Source of the DNA: Kitasatospora aureofaciens
Lineage (GTDB): Bacteria > Actinomycetota > Actinomycetes > Streptomycetales > Streptomycetaceae
Reading direction: 5' to 3'
NCBI RefSeq assembly: GCF_001188955.3
Contig: NZ_JPRF03000043.1
Coordinates: 124,001-188,000 of the forward strand
Length of the DNA stretch: 64,000 nt
Shown: piece after piece, positions 37,545 to 46,083 of the stretch
Layout of the letters: each line of letters begins with the position of its first letter
How positions within the stretch are numbered: position 1 is the stretch's first letter
Position numbers and translations under genes: made by a program
The notes under the pieces: generated by a model
Told to the model about the DNA's origin: nothing
Database searches by the model: none
Seen by the model: only the letters and a program-made list of their open reading frames with translations

Positions 37545-37901
37545 ATGCAAGCAATCCAAAGGTTCCGAAGGATACTGGATGCGGCGACCGGATGGTCTGC
37601 CGACCCCTCTTCCTCGTACCGTCGAACGACGACGTCAGCGCTGTGGAGCTGGGGGCTTCTGTTGGGGTGGTACTTACACACGGTGGTGGCAGGAAGTCAG
37701 CCCGCGCGCGAGCTGTCGACGACGGAACGCATGACCCCAGCCCCCCACGGCCAGGTTTTCGAGCGGGACTCCAGCAGGATGCGCTCGGCCGAGCCCGTCC
37801 TTGGACGGCGCAGGCGGCGCCGAGGGCGGATCGGCCGAGAGCGGCGTTGCGGCCGCAAGGACAAGCCTCCTGACCACGGCGACCCGGGCACACGGCGGTG
37901 A
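37545..37901 (+). CDS. Small orphan basic protein of the cassette
   Basis: 118 residues; ATG lies four bases after AGGAGG. N-terminal FRRILDAATGW, a short hydrophobic stretch (ALWSWGLLLGWYLHTVVAG, residues ~31-49) that could be one membrane helix, then a strongly basic C-terminus (RRRRRRGRIGRERR). No family recognised. The homologue in copy A (13037-13169) is disrupted and truncated near the same hydrophobic stretch, so only the first ~50 residues are clearly conserved. Confidence 0.5.
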   Translation: MQAIQRFRRILDAATGWSADPSSSYRRTTTSALWSWGLLLGWYLHTVVAGSQPARELSTTERMTPAPHGQVFERDSSRMRSAEPVLGRRRRRRGRIGRERRCGRKDKPPDHGDPGTRR

Positions 37902-38358
37902 ACGCCTCCACGGTGGGCGAACAGGCCGTTCCGTGACGGCTCATGTGGCTCAACGGCACTGCAGGGCCACTTGTCATGGCGTCAGACACGTCGTAGCTCG
38001 ACTGCCCACGAGTCGGACAACGAGCGCGCCGCTGAGCCAAGCGTCGTCGTGCCGATCACTCGGTGCCCTCGGGGCCCGGGAGATTCACCACCGAGGGGAC
38101 CCGGGCGAGCCGCTCACCCGCGTCTCGCCGCCCGGACTCTGCTGACCGTCGGCCCGCGTCCGTGCTCGACGCGGCGGTCGGGCGTCGGCGCAAGCTCGGC
38201 TCACCACCCCTGACGAGCCCCGGTCGATGTTCCCTCCGTCGGCCGGGGCTCCCCGCTTCGGCGCCCGTCGCGTCCCCGGGCGGATAGCCGACGCTTCAGG
38301 CGCCTTGCGCACGCCGACATCCGTCACCTCGGAGACCGTACAACCTATGGGGCAAGTC

Positions 38359-38628
38359 ATGATTGATCACAATATTCCGGTGATCGATTCGATCAGTCCG
38401 GCGTCGGGGGCGGCGGGGTCGGTGGTGACGCTGACCGGCTCCGGGTTCTCGGGAGCAACGGCGGTGCGGTTCGGTGCCGTTGCCGCCCCGTCGTTCACGG
38501 TGGTCTCGGACACGCAGATCACCGCCACGGCGCCGGCAGGCTCGGGCACCGTGCAGGTGACGGTGACCACCCCCGGAGGCACCAGCAACAACCTCGCCTA
38601 CACCCACACCGCCCCACCGGCAATCTAG
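38359..38628 (+). CDS. One-repeat IPT/TIG domain protein
   Basis: 89 residues: one TIG repeat from VIDSISPASGAAGSVVTLTG through GATAVRFG to GTVQVTVTTPGGTSNNLAYT. Start ATG 38359 is chosen because the copy A remnant aligns from the same codon (GATCACA following); ATG 38347 in frame is possible. No signal peptide. It converges on the two-repeat TIG gene, with a shared bidirectional hairpin between them. Confidence 0.85.
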   Translation: MIDHNIPVIDSISPASGAAGSVVTLTGSGFSGATAVRFGAVAAPSFTVVSDTQITATAPAGSGTVQVTVTTPGGTSNNLAYTHTAPPAI

Positions 38629-38691
38629 GGTCGCCACCTCTTCCGAAACCGGCGCGGACATCGGAATCCCACCCCGTCCGAGTGTCCGACG

Positions 38692-38733
38692 AACAGTGAG
38701 CTCCGGCAGCTTCTGCTGCCGGAGCTCACTGTT
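38692..38733. terminator. 19-bp stem bidirectional terminator
   Basis: Same stem as at 9039-9080 (loop TTCT) between the convergent one-repeat and two-repeat TIG genes; placed to end both. Confidence 0.85.
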
Positions 38734-38779
38734 TCCCCGCCGCATCCCCCCTACGGACGGCGGCGGTTCGGCCCCCGTC

Positions 38780-39280
38780 CTACAGGTAGGTGTAGGAGGC
38801 GCCGTTGCTGGTGCCGGCCGGCGTGATCACCGTGACGGGGACGGTTCCGGTTCCGGGCGGGGAGACGGCCAGGATGGCGCCGTCGCCCAGCACGGTGAAG
38901 TTCGTGGCGGGGGTGGTACCGAACAGGACCGCCGTCGCGCCGGACAGGCCGTGCCCCACGATGAGGACGGGCAGGCCACCCACGGCCAGGCCGATCGGAG
39001 GCACGAGCGCGAGGATGGTCGGCGGGGCCGGCAGCTGGTAGGTGTAGCTGAGGGTGTTGCTGGTGCCGGACGGCGTGACCACCTTGACCGGCACGGTGCC
39101 GGTCCCGGGCGGGGCGACCGCCGTAATGGCGCCGTCGAACTGGACGGTGAAGCTGAGCGCGGGGGTGGTGCCGAACAGGACCGCGGTGGCCCCGGTCAAT
39201 CCGGTGCCGACCAGGAGCACGGGGTTACCGCCGGTCGACGGACCCTGCGAGGGGACGAGTGCGAGGAGAATCGGGGACAC
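38780..39280 (-). CDS. Two-repeat IPT/TIG domain protein (cassette copy B)
   Basis: 166 residues, GTG start after AAGAGGA. Nearly identical to 8492-8992 (two residue changes). Two TIG repeats, no signal peptide. Together with its terminator it forms a ~590-bp inverted duplicate of copy A, 30 kb away. Confidence 0.9.
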   Translation of the reverse strand: MSPILLALVPSQGPSTGGNPVLLVGTGLTGATAVLFGTTPALSFTVQFDGAITAVAPPGTGTVPVKVVTPSGTSNTLSYTYQLPAPPTILALVPPIGLAVGGLPVLIVGHGLSGATAVLFGTTPATNFTVLGDGAILAVSPPGTGTVPVTVITPAGTSNGASYTYL

Positions 39281-40102
39281 AGGATTCCTCTTTTCCGATT
39301 TCCGAACGCCAGACAAGGCCATTGTCGCCAAGTCTACGAGGCGTTTTCCTCACGGTAGGTTCGACCGCCATCGCGTGACAATAGGGAATTCGCCAAAGAC
39401 GGAAGCAAAGGTCTTTATCAGGGGCGCACAACCTCTTCGACACCTCGCCGGAGGGAACCGGTCGCGCAAAAGACTTGCCGCTGGGCATTTTAGGTGAGCA
39501 CGAGCGAGTGCCTTCCGAACGGCCGTCGAGGAGTTCTCGAGGATCAGACTGATAATCACGGTGAAAGCGCTCGGAAACCGGGAGAGAAACGTGCCAAAAC
39601 GGTTCAGCCGACCCTCTGACCTGCAACTATACCCATGACATGGGGCAACATTGAGAGCATGGCGAAGTCGTCGTATTTATTCGGGTAAGCGGTACCCGGC
39701 CGGACCTTGTTCAGGTGACGCCACGGCTTCGATGGCACCTCTGCGATCTAGGAACTGCGATGCGAGTGGCCCCTGGTGCACTTCATGCGCTCGCCTCAGT
39801 ACGTCATCGGGCTCGCGGCTCAGTGCGACCGGTTGAGCAGGCCGATCGGCGGACGAGAGGCATGTAAGAACACTCAGGTCTTACCTGAGCACCTTGCAGC
39901 TGATCCGGCCGTGCCACGCTCCGATGATCGAGCGGGTTTCGGTCTCCGAGGCGGCGGGGATGCAACATCAGCAATGCGCGAGCTGCTTCCCTCACTACTT
40001 CTGTGGGGAAGCGGCTCGTTCGCTACCGGCCGGGGTCGGTCAGAGGACGCCCTGCCGGGCTCCACCCTCGAACGCTGCCGACTTGGTCGAAGGGGCTTCA
40101 GC
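39281..40102. promoter_or_regulatory. Low-GC upstream region of copy B two-repeat TIG gene
   Basis: First ~230 bp align with 8270-8491 (see that entry). 39520-40100 contains no supportable gene; several AT-rich stretches (39640-39680) may hold promoters. Confidence 0.45.
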
Positions 40103-40264
40103 CTATTGGTTGGAGACGGCGGTGATTGTCCCGGTGCCGCCCGCCCGTTGGTTTGCGTCGACGGCTTCCTGATAGGTGACGTACCGGCGAATGGTGCCGT
40201 CGGGCAGGTTCAGTTGGTAGACGATGGTGGTGTGTGGGGATCCTCCGCCGCAGTTGCAAGGCAT
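40103..40264 (-). CDS. Small CNCGGG protein, copy B
   Basis: 53 residues, MPCNCGGGSPHTTIVYQLNL start, GAAAGGATG ahead of ATG. It aligns over its length with copy A (shared VYQL-LPDGT-R-YVTYQEA and GTIT-VS). The CxCGGG start and C-terminal position in the trio are kept. Function unknown. Confidence 0.75.
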   Translation of the reverse strand: MPCNCGGGSPHTTIVYQLNLPDGTIRRYVTYQEAVDANQRAGGTGTITAVSNQ

Positions 40265-40322
40265 GGATGCCATCCTTTCGGCTTCGATTCATGGGGCAGG
40301 GCGTTCATGGGGCCGTCGCCGG

Positions 40323-40610
40323 TCAGTCCAGCCAGCGTGAAGCGACTCCCGCCAGGTACGAGAGCGTCAGGGCAGCCGTGGGTACCTGGAACCATGGCGA
40401 GCCCTCCAACCAGGTGGCGTACAGGGCGGTGGCGGTGGCGGCCCAGATGCTGGTGCACCATCCGCAGCTGACCAGATAGGCCGCTCGGGAGTCGTCGCCG
40501 AAGCGAGCTGCGATCCACGACCTGAACCCCGCTGCCAGCGTGTCCTTAGTAATGAAACGGGTGATGCGACAAGTGGTGCCGAGGGCGAGAAGGAACGCGG
40601 TAACGCTCAT
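40323..40610 (-). CDS. DUF1360-like small membrane protein, copy B
   Basis: 95 residues, same length as copy A. Shared: FLLALG-TCRITRF-TKDTLA, AYL-(S/T)CGWC(S/T)S(V/I)W, EGSPWF, SYLAGVASRWLD. Three predicted membrane segments. The strong conservation of the CGWC segment between diverged copies points to a functional constraint. Confidence 0.75.
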   Translation of the reverse strand: MSVTAFLLALGTTCRITRFITKDTLAAGFRSWIAARFGDDSRAAYLVSCGWCTSIWAATATALYATWLEGSPWFQVPTAALTLSYLAGVASRWLD

Positions 40611-40794
40611 GGCAAACCATCCACTCACCGATTGACCTATGACGGGGTGGTACAGCGGCACTCGGATCCGGTTCTGCCCGGGATCGGTGCTGGGGCTGCG
40701 GTGTGTACCGGTCCAGGGTGCTTGTGTGCGCCGGTCGCTCACGTGGTACGGCTCGGACGTGGAGACGGTTGAGCGACCAATAGGCTGGCAGCTG

Positions 40795-40829
40795 GGTTGT
40801 CCCCCGTCCTTCCACGACGGGGGACAACC
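40795..40829. terminator. Hairpin between Ig-like and DUF1360-like genes, copy B
   Basis: 14-bp perfect stem with a 7-base loop; same location as 10097-10133 but different bases. Confidence 0.7.
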
Positions 40830-40945
40830 TTTTACCGGGGGACCTCCAGCGGGACACCGTCAGCTCGGACACACCGGCCTAGACCTGTGCACCGACGTTC
40901 CGGCGGGACCCGTCACGCTGCCCCGGGCGATCTGACCGTAGTCGG

Positions 40946-42403
40946 TCACACCGGCGGCAAGCAGGGCGTCAGGGAGTTGGTCGCCTGGAGCATGGTGGCG
41001 CCGACCGTGGCGTGTGCCGTGTAGCTGCCTGCGAGGATCTGGAGCGGGTTGAGTCCCGCCTGGAGGGTGGCCGTGCCGGTGGCGTCGGTGACGGCGGTGC
41101 CCACGAGCTGGTTTGCGACGAAGAAGCTGACCGTGACACCCGCCTGCGCCGGGGAGAGCGTGGCCGTCAGCGTCGCCTTGAACACGTCGGGCAGGGGCAG
41201 CGGCAGGTTGACCCGCCAGCAGGCGGGCGCTGCCGTCAAGGTCGTTCCACTACCCACCGTCCCGGTCACGGTGACCGTGATGGGGGCGGAGACGACGCCG
41301 GAGCACGCGCACGCGGTGCCGGTCGCGGTGACGGTCGCGGTCACGGTGGCCGGGCCGGCGGTGCTGAAGGTCAGCGATCCGATGGCGATGCCGAGGGCGT
41401 TGGTGGTGGCGGTCGCGGTGGCCGTACCGCTGGTGAAGGTGACCGACGCACCGGAGACCGGCACGCCGTTGCACAGCACCACAGCGGTCACCGGGAGCGG
41501 CACGCCCACGACCGCCGGCCCGGTCGGCAGCAGCAGCACCTGGCAGGTCGGCTGCGGAGCCACGGTGACCGTGATGGGGACGGAGACCACGCCGGAGCAC
41601 GCGCACGCGGTGCCGGTCGCGGTGACGGTCGCGGTCACGGTGGCCGGGCCGGCGGTGCTGAAGGTCAGCGATCCGATGGCGATGCCGAGGGCGTTGGTGG
41701 TGGCGGTCGCGGTGGCCGTACCGCTGGTGAAGGTGACCGACGCACCGGAGACCGGCACGCCGTTGCACAGCACCACAGCGGTCACGCTGGTCGGCTGGCC
41801 CACCACCACCGGCCCGACCAGCGGCTGGATCACCACCGAGCAGCTGGACACCTCAGGCAAGGTGACGGTGATCGGCGCGAGCGTGCAGGCCGGACAGGTC
41901 CCAGCCGCCGGGGTGAAGCTCACGGTCACCACCTGGCCCGGCGTCAGCGCCACCCCCAGGTTGGTCGTCCCCACCACGCCGTTGGTCACAGTGGCGGTGA
42001 CCGTGCCGCCGCCGGGCAGGGTGTACGTCAGCGTTCCGTTGATGGAGGAGAGACCGGCACCGCAGGTGATGATGGTGCTGGCCGTGGTGGTCCCGCTGAC
42101 CGGGGTGGTCAGCGTTGTGGATATGGTTCCGGCCGGTGCGGGCGTGACGGTCACGGTCCCGGTTTCCGCACCCGTAACGGTGCCGGTGCCACCGGTACCG
42201 CTGAAGTAGGTCGCGGACACGACCTGGGTTCCGGACCCAACCGCCGTGAAGCTGACCGTGGCTGAACCGCCGAGGACGGCCACGGTCTGGGTGGCGCCGT
42301 CATACGTGATGACGGTGGAGGCGGTCCCCGCGGGAGCGCCGGTGATGGTGACGGTGAACGTCGTACACGCTGGAACCGTCAGGGGGAAGACGACTACTGC
42401 CAT
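40946..42403 (-). CDS. Cysteine-containing Ig-like repeat protein, copy B
   Basis: 485 residues, MAVVVFPLTVPACTTFTVTIT start, AAGGGG upstream. Same module plan as copy A: N-terminal beta modules, GTISTTL, GTLTYTLPGGGTVTA, two near-identical central modules of 98 residues (VVLCNGVPVSGASVTFTSG, CACSGVVS), and a C-terminal module (TLSPAQAGVTVSFFVAN). Cysteine pairs are at equivalent places. No signal peptide. Overall clearly diverged from copy A, unlike the TIG and transposase-like pairs. Confidence 0.8.
   Translation of the reverse strand: MAVVVFPLTVPACTTFTVTITGAPAGTASTVITYDGATQTVAVLGGSATVSFTAVGSGTQVVSATYFSGTGGTGTVTGAETGTVTVTPAPAGTISTTLTTPVSGTTTASTIITCGAGLSSINGTLTYTLPGGGTVTATVTNGVVGTTNLGVALTPGQVVTVSFTPAAGTCPACTLAPITVTLPEVSSCSVVIQPLVGPVVVGQPTSVTAVVLCNGVPVSGASVTFTSGTATATATTNALGIAIGSLTFSTAGPATVTATVTATGTACACSGVVSVPITVTVAPQPTCQVLLLPTGPAVVGVPLPVTAVVLCNGVPVSGASVTFTSGTATATATTNALGIAIGSLTFSTAGPATVTATVTATGTACACSGVVSAPITVTVTGTVGSGTTLTAAPACWRVNLPLPLPDVFKATLTATLSPAQAGVTVSFFVANQLVGTAVTDATGTATLQAGLNPLQILAGSYTAHATVGATMLQATNSLTPCLPPV
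41293..41785. repeat. Tandem DNA repeat inside the Ig-like gene (period 294 bp)
   Basis: 41293-41491 recurs at 41587-41785 with no or almost no mismatch; period 294 bp (98 codons). The repeats match each other far better than either matches the copy A repeats. Confidence 0.9.
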
Positions 42404-42570
42404 GGAACGACAACCCCTTCAAGGAGCTTCGGCGTGGGGCTGCCGCTCATGGCTGCGTCATATGGCGCAGCATCCGTCTGCCAAGGTGCCCATGTAGCGC
42501 GACAACGACTCGTCAAGCGATCGTCGCCTTAGCTCCCCAACAGAGGGATGGGCACCCCACATTCGGTATC
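42404..42570 (-). promoter_or_regulatory. Conserved upstream region of Ig-like gene, copy B
   Basis: Holds CGTCAAGCGATC (42511) and ATGGGCACCCCACA (about 42547), shared with copy A at similar distances from the start codon. Confidence 0.5.
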
Positions 42571-42753
42571 GCCATTAGACCCATAGCCGTGGTCCCGGAC
42601 CAGACCCCCCGGTCCAAAGTCACTCATATGGCGGGATTTGATAGTTAAATAACATGACTTCCGTATGGGGCGCGCCCTCGCGCCGGGTGCGCGCTCTCCA
42701 GCGCCTCCTCGCGGGATCACGCCGCCACCGCCAGGCCCGGCGCCCGACCCGCA

Positions 42754-43497
42754 GTGACCACGCCTCGGCGGTCTGCTCCAGCGGCTCGATCGTCGGCACC
42801 AGGACTGCTCCTCGAGCGCCTGCCGACCCTGCTCGGCGCGACCGACATCCCCGAGCAACTTGTCCTGCCACCCGGGCCGCTGCGCGAAGTCCAGCGCCGC
42901 AACCCGGGCCTTCGCCTGTGCGCCACCGGCCTCGTCCTGGACTCCCTGATCCCCGCGATCATGGAACAGAAGGTCACCGTCCTCGAAGCCCGGCGCGCCA
43001 TGCGCTACCTCGTCCGCCGCCACGGCACCCCCGCGCCCGGCCCGCGCCCCGACCTGTACGTCATGCCCTCCGCCCGCCAGTGGGCCGCCATCCCCAGCTG
43101 GGAATGGCACAAGGCCGGCGTCGACCCGAAACGCGCGCCCACGATCCTGCGCGCCGTCCGCCTCGCACCCCGGCTCGAAGAAGCCTCGACCATGGCCGGC
43201 GCGCAGGCCTTCGAGCGCCTCATGACCGTGCCCGGCATCGGCATCTGGACCGCCGCCGAGACCCTCCAGCGCGACAACGGCGACCCCGACGCCGTCTCCG
43301 TCGGCGACTACCACCTCGCCAACCACATCGGCCACTTCTTCACCGGACGCGCCCGCAGCACCGACGAGCAGATGCTCGAACTCCTCGCCCCCTACGCGGG
43401 CCAGCGCCACCGCGTCTGCACACTCGCCTTCCTCGCCGGCGCCAGCGCCCCACGATTCGGCCCCCGCCTCTCCCCCAACGACCACCGCAAAAGATGA
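42754..43497 (+). pseudogene. AlkA-like DNA-3-methyladenine glycosylase, N-terminally truncated
   Basis: About 235 residues of a normally ~300-residue base-excision glycosylase. HhH-GPD features are intact: LVLDSLIPAIMEQKV, MTVPGIGIWTAAETLQ hairpin and catalytic Asp in VSVGDYHLANHI. No ribosome site precedes GTG 42754, and the N-terminal lobe is missing. Likely a 5'-truncated gene at the edge of cassette copy B; a shortened active enzyme cannot be excluded. Confidence 0.7.
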
Positions 43498-43964
43498 TCA
43501 CCCCGCCGAACAGGGCGGAGCCGCGAACGCCTGGCGCACGAGCGACACCGTCTCGGCCGGGCTCAGCCGGCGCCCGTCGTAGCCGACGGTCGCGCAGTAC
43601 GAGATCACCAGGTGCATGATCGCGGGCCGACGCAGCTCAACCGGGGCGGCGCGCCACACCTCGGCGGCACCTTCCTCGCCGCGCTCCCACAGGGCGAGCT
43701 TCAGCGACAGGACGAGCGCAACATCGGGCTGAGCGCTCCGCGCGGTCAGGCGCAGCCGTCGGCTGCCTCGTGCGGGGGCAGCCCGTAAGCGGGCCGGACG
43801 GTCAGGTCGGAGAGCAGTCGGCGCGCGGCTTCCCACATGGCCTCGGTGCCGCGTTGCTCCAGCTGGGCGGTCAGCCATCGGGCCGCCTCGGCGTGGGCTG
43901 TTGCCACGGTGTCCTCGAGGGCCGCTGACAGGAGATCCTGGAGCTGGAGGTCGCTGCTGCTCAT
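43498..43964 (-). pseudogene. Hypothetical protein split by a frameshift
   Basis: Frame 1 (ATG 43964) codes SDLQLQDLLSAALEDTVATA ... YGLPPHEAADGCA and stops at 43746. Frame 2 continues LRLTARSAQPDVALVLSLKL ... VISYCATVGYDGRRLSPAET to 43498. The second part has no start codon near the junction, so one ~155-residue gene with a frameshift is most likely; a programmed slip is less likely. Function unknown. Confidence 0.55.
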
Positions 43965-44090
43965 CCTGGGACCGTACTGCGCCGGTCGTCGCGCTGAGGC
44001 GGCGGCATCCGCCGTGCTTCGCCCTGCGGATTCACCTTGAACGGAGGACGTCCGCCGGACTCGAGGGCGCACCGGCCATACAGTTCGAAG

Positions 44091-44450
44091 GTGGCCAGCA
44101 AGCCGCCGACCGACTTCGAGGCGATCACCGACGCGCTCTACGTCCTTGCTCCGACCGCCTTCACCGCCGCCCGAAACGAACGCGCCGACGAGGTGAAGAA
44201 GTCAGACCCGCAGCTCGCCAAGGCGATCCGTGCCCTGCACCGCCCCACAGTGGCCGCGTGGGCCGCGAACCTCCTTGCCCACCGGCACCACGACCTGGTC
44301 AGGCAGCTCATGGACCTCGGTCAGGCCTTGCGGGAAGCTCAGGAGCACCTCGCCGGCGAGCAAATGCGTGGCCTCGCCGACCAGCGCCGCCTGCACCGCT
44401 CGGCGGCGAGGGCCAGGCGCAGTTCCTCCACGGGGACGGCGCTCGTTTGA
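44091..44450 (+). pseudogene. Truncated hypothetical protein
   Basis: From GTG 44091: KPPTDFEAITDALYVLAPTA, RNERADEVKKSDPQLAKAI, LHRPTVAAWAANLLAHR. This resembles the N-terminal third of a ~300-residue Streptomyces protein of unknown role (from memory). The coding pattern is lost near residue 95, where the frame becomes Arg/Ser-rich, so it is probably truncated. Confidence 0.5.
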
Positions 44451-44620
44451 GGGGCCACAACGGCTGGCGCGGCGCCCGCAGATTCCGCGCGCGTCGTATT
44501 GAGCAGGAGCGGCCACGGTAGAGCGGGCGGCAGCCCGGCCCGGAGGCGCGCAGCGCGGTGCCACACTCGCGACACCGCGGCCCTTCCTGCTCTGCTTCAT
44601 TTCCTCGCGCGTCGATTCCT
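44340..44620 (-). pseudogene. Zinc-ribbon protein remnant
   Basis: Minus-strand CRECGTALRASGPG then CRPLYRGRSC resembles small Streptomyces proteins beginning CRxCGxPL...YCxxxCR. The second Cys pair is broken and the following sequence is out of frame. Lies among other decayed genes. Confidence 0.45.
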
Positions 44621-44824
44621 GCGTCACGGTCCGGAGCCTTGTTTCCTCGCGCGTCGATTCGGGGCGCATCGCCGGACGCCTTCGCGATCGTGTTCGTGGT
44701 TGACCCTGGTGCCCAGCACATACCCGACGCCGCGTTGCAATCGCAGCGGCGTGCCGTCCGACCGGGCGGAGACCGGGCCTTCGGGCCGGCCGTCGGGGTG
44801 ATGGCGATCTGAACGGCGAACCCG

Positions 44825-46072
44825 TCAATCGGCCGCCGGGGTGATCTCGTACATCCCGGGGCCGTCCAGGTAGCGCACCGTGTTGAGGTCGCGCTGCAGG
44901 ACGGCATCCACCGGGTGGCTGAGCGTCAGGGTAGCCGGGTATTCGCGATCGTAGGTTGTCGCGGTGATCGCGTCGCCGGGCCTCACCTGCACGGTGAGGG
45001 AGTGGAAGCTCGCCAGCTGCTCGAGCCGGTCCAGCGCGCGGTAGCCCCGCAGCCGTCCCGAAGCCGGAGCGACCAGTGCCGCCCAGGCGAACGCCTGCCG
45101 CCGCCGGTAGGGCCGGCCCGCCCGGGCGCGGAACCGCTCGGGCCGGGCGTAGGCGTCGACGGTCCACTCCAGCTGGCCCTCGCCCAGGACCTCGGCCGTG
45201 TAGTAGGGCAGCCCCGAAACGCGGGCGCCCACCTCGACCAGCCGCGGGCCGTCCGGGGTCAGCTTGATCTCCAGGTGCGCCGCGCCGTACCGGATGCCGA
45301 GGGCGTCCAGCACCCGGCGGCCGTAGTCGAAGAGCTCGCCGACCGGCTGTTCGTCGGAGCGCAGCAGCACCTGCGCGGTCACCAGGTCCCGCACCCCGTT
45401 GGCCTCGATCCGCTCGGTGCGCCAGGCGTCGGTCAGCTGGTGCACACCCGCGCAACTGACCGTGTTCACGATGTACTCGGCGCCCACCAGGTACTCCTGG
45501 GCGACGACCTCGGTGATCGGCTCGCCCAGCACCGTACGGTGGCTGCGCAGCCTTCGCAGCGCGGCGACCGAGTCCTGCGGCAGATCGCAGAACGACACGC
45601 CGGCACCCCAGTAGCCGCGCAGGGGCTTGACGACCACGGTCCCGCCCACTTTCTCGTGCCAGGCCAGCAGTTCGGCTTCGTCACCGGTTCGCAGCTGCCG
45701 CATGCCGGGGACGCCCTGAGCCTTGATCGTTTCGATCTGCACGTACTTGTCGCGCCGCGCGCTGCTCAGGGCCGTGCCGTTGGAGGCCAACTCCAGCCGC
45801 TCGGAGAGGGCGTCGGCGAGCTCCACCCCGGTCTCGCGACCGGCCAGGACCGCGACCGGCCCCAGCGCGGCGAGCTGTGCCGCCAGGACGTCCAACTCGC
45901 CGTCGTGGAGCAGCACATGAGCGAAGGACCGGTCGTCCACCGGATCGACTCCGACCGGAGGGTCGGGCGTGCTCCGGACCTGGATCACCTCGCCGCCCAC
46001 CGCGCCGAACGCGCCGGTGAACCCGAAGGACGTGCCGAACGCGTCGACGACCGCGACACGGAATGCTGACAT
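44825..46072 (-). CDS. ATP-grasp domain enzyme
   Basis: 415 residues. ATP-grasp fold: Lys in YVQIETIKAQGVPGM, nucleotide lid GGTVVVKPLRGYWGAGVSFC (~147-166), metal-binding LGIRYGAAHLEIKLTPDGPRLVEVGARVSG (~270-300). Such enzymes join a carboxylate to an amine or thiol with ATP (often a peptide bond). The N-terminal ~90 residues form a Rossmann-like part. It starts 11 bp after the PrnB-like gene, so the two are one operon. Substrate unknown; a dipeptide or modified amino acid is a fair guess. Confidence 0.85.
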   Translation of the reverse strand: MSAFRVAVVDAFGTSFGFTGAFGAVGGEVIQVRSTPDPPVGVDPVDDRSFAHVLLHDGELDVLAAQLAALGPVAVLAGRETGVELADALSERLELASNGTALSSARRDKYVQIETIKAQGVPGMRQLRTGDEAELLAWHEKVGGTVVVKPLRGYWGAGVSFCDLPQDSVAALRRLRSHRTVLGEPITEVVAQEYLVGAEYIVNTVSCAGVHQLTDAWRTERIEANGVRDLVTAQVLLRSDEQPVGELFDYGRRVLDALGIRYGAAHLEIKLTPDGPRLVEVGARVSGLPYYTAEVLGEGQLEWTVDAYARPERFRARAGRPYRRRQAFAWAALVAPASGRLRGYRALDRLEQLASFHSLTVQVRPGDAITATTYDREYPATLTLSHPVDAVLQRDLNTVRYLDGPGMYEITPAAD

Positions 46073-46083
46073 CGGTTGCCTGC

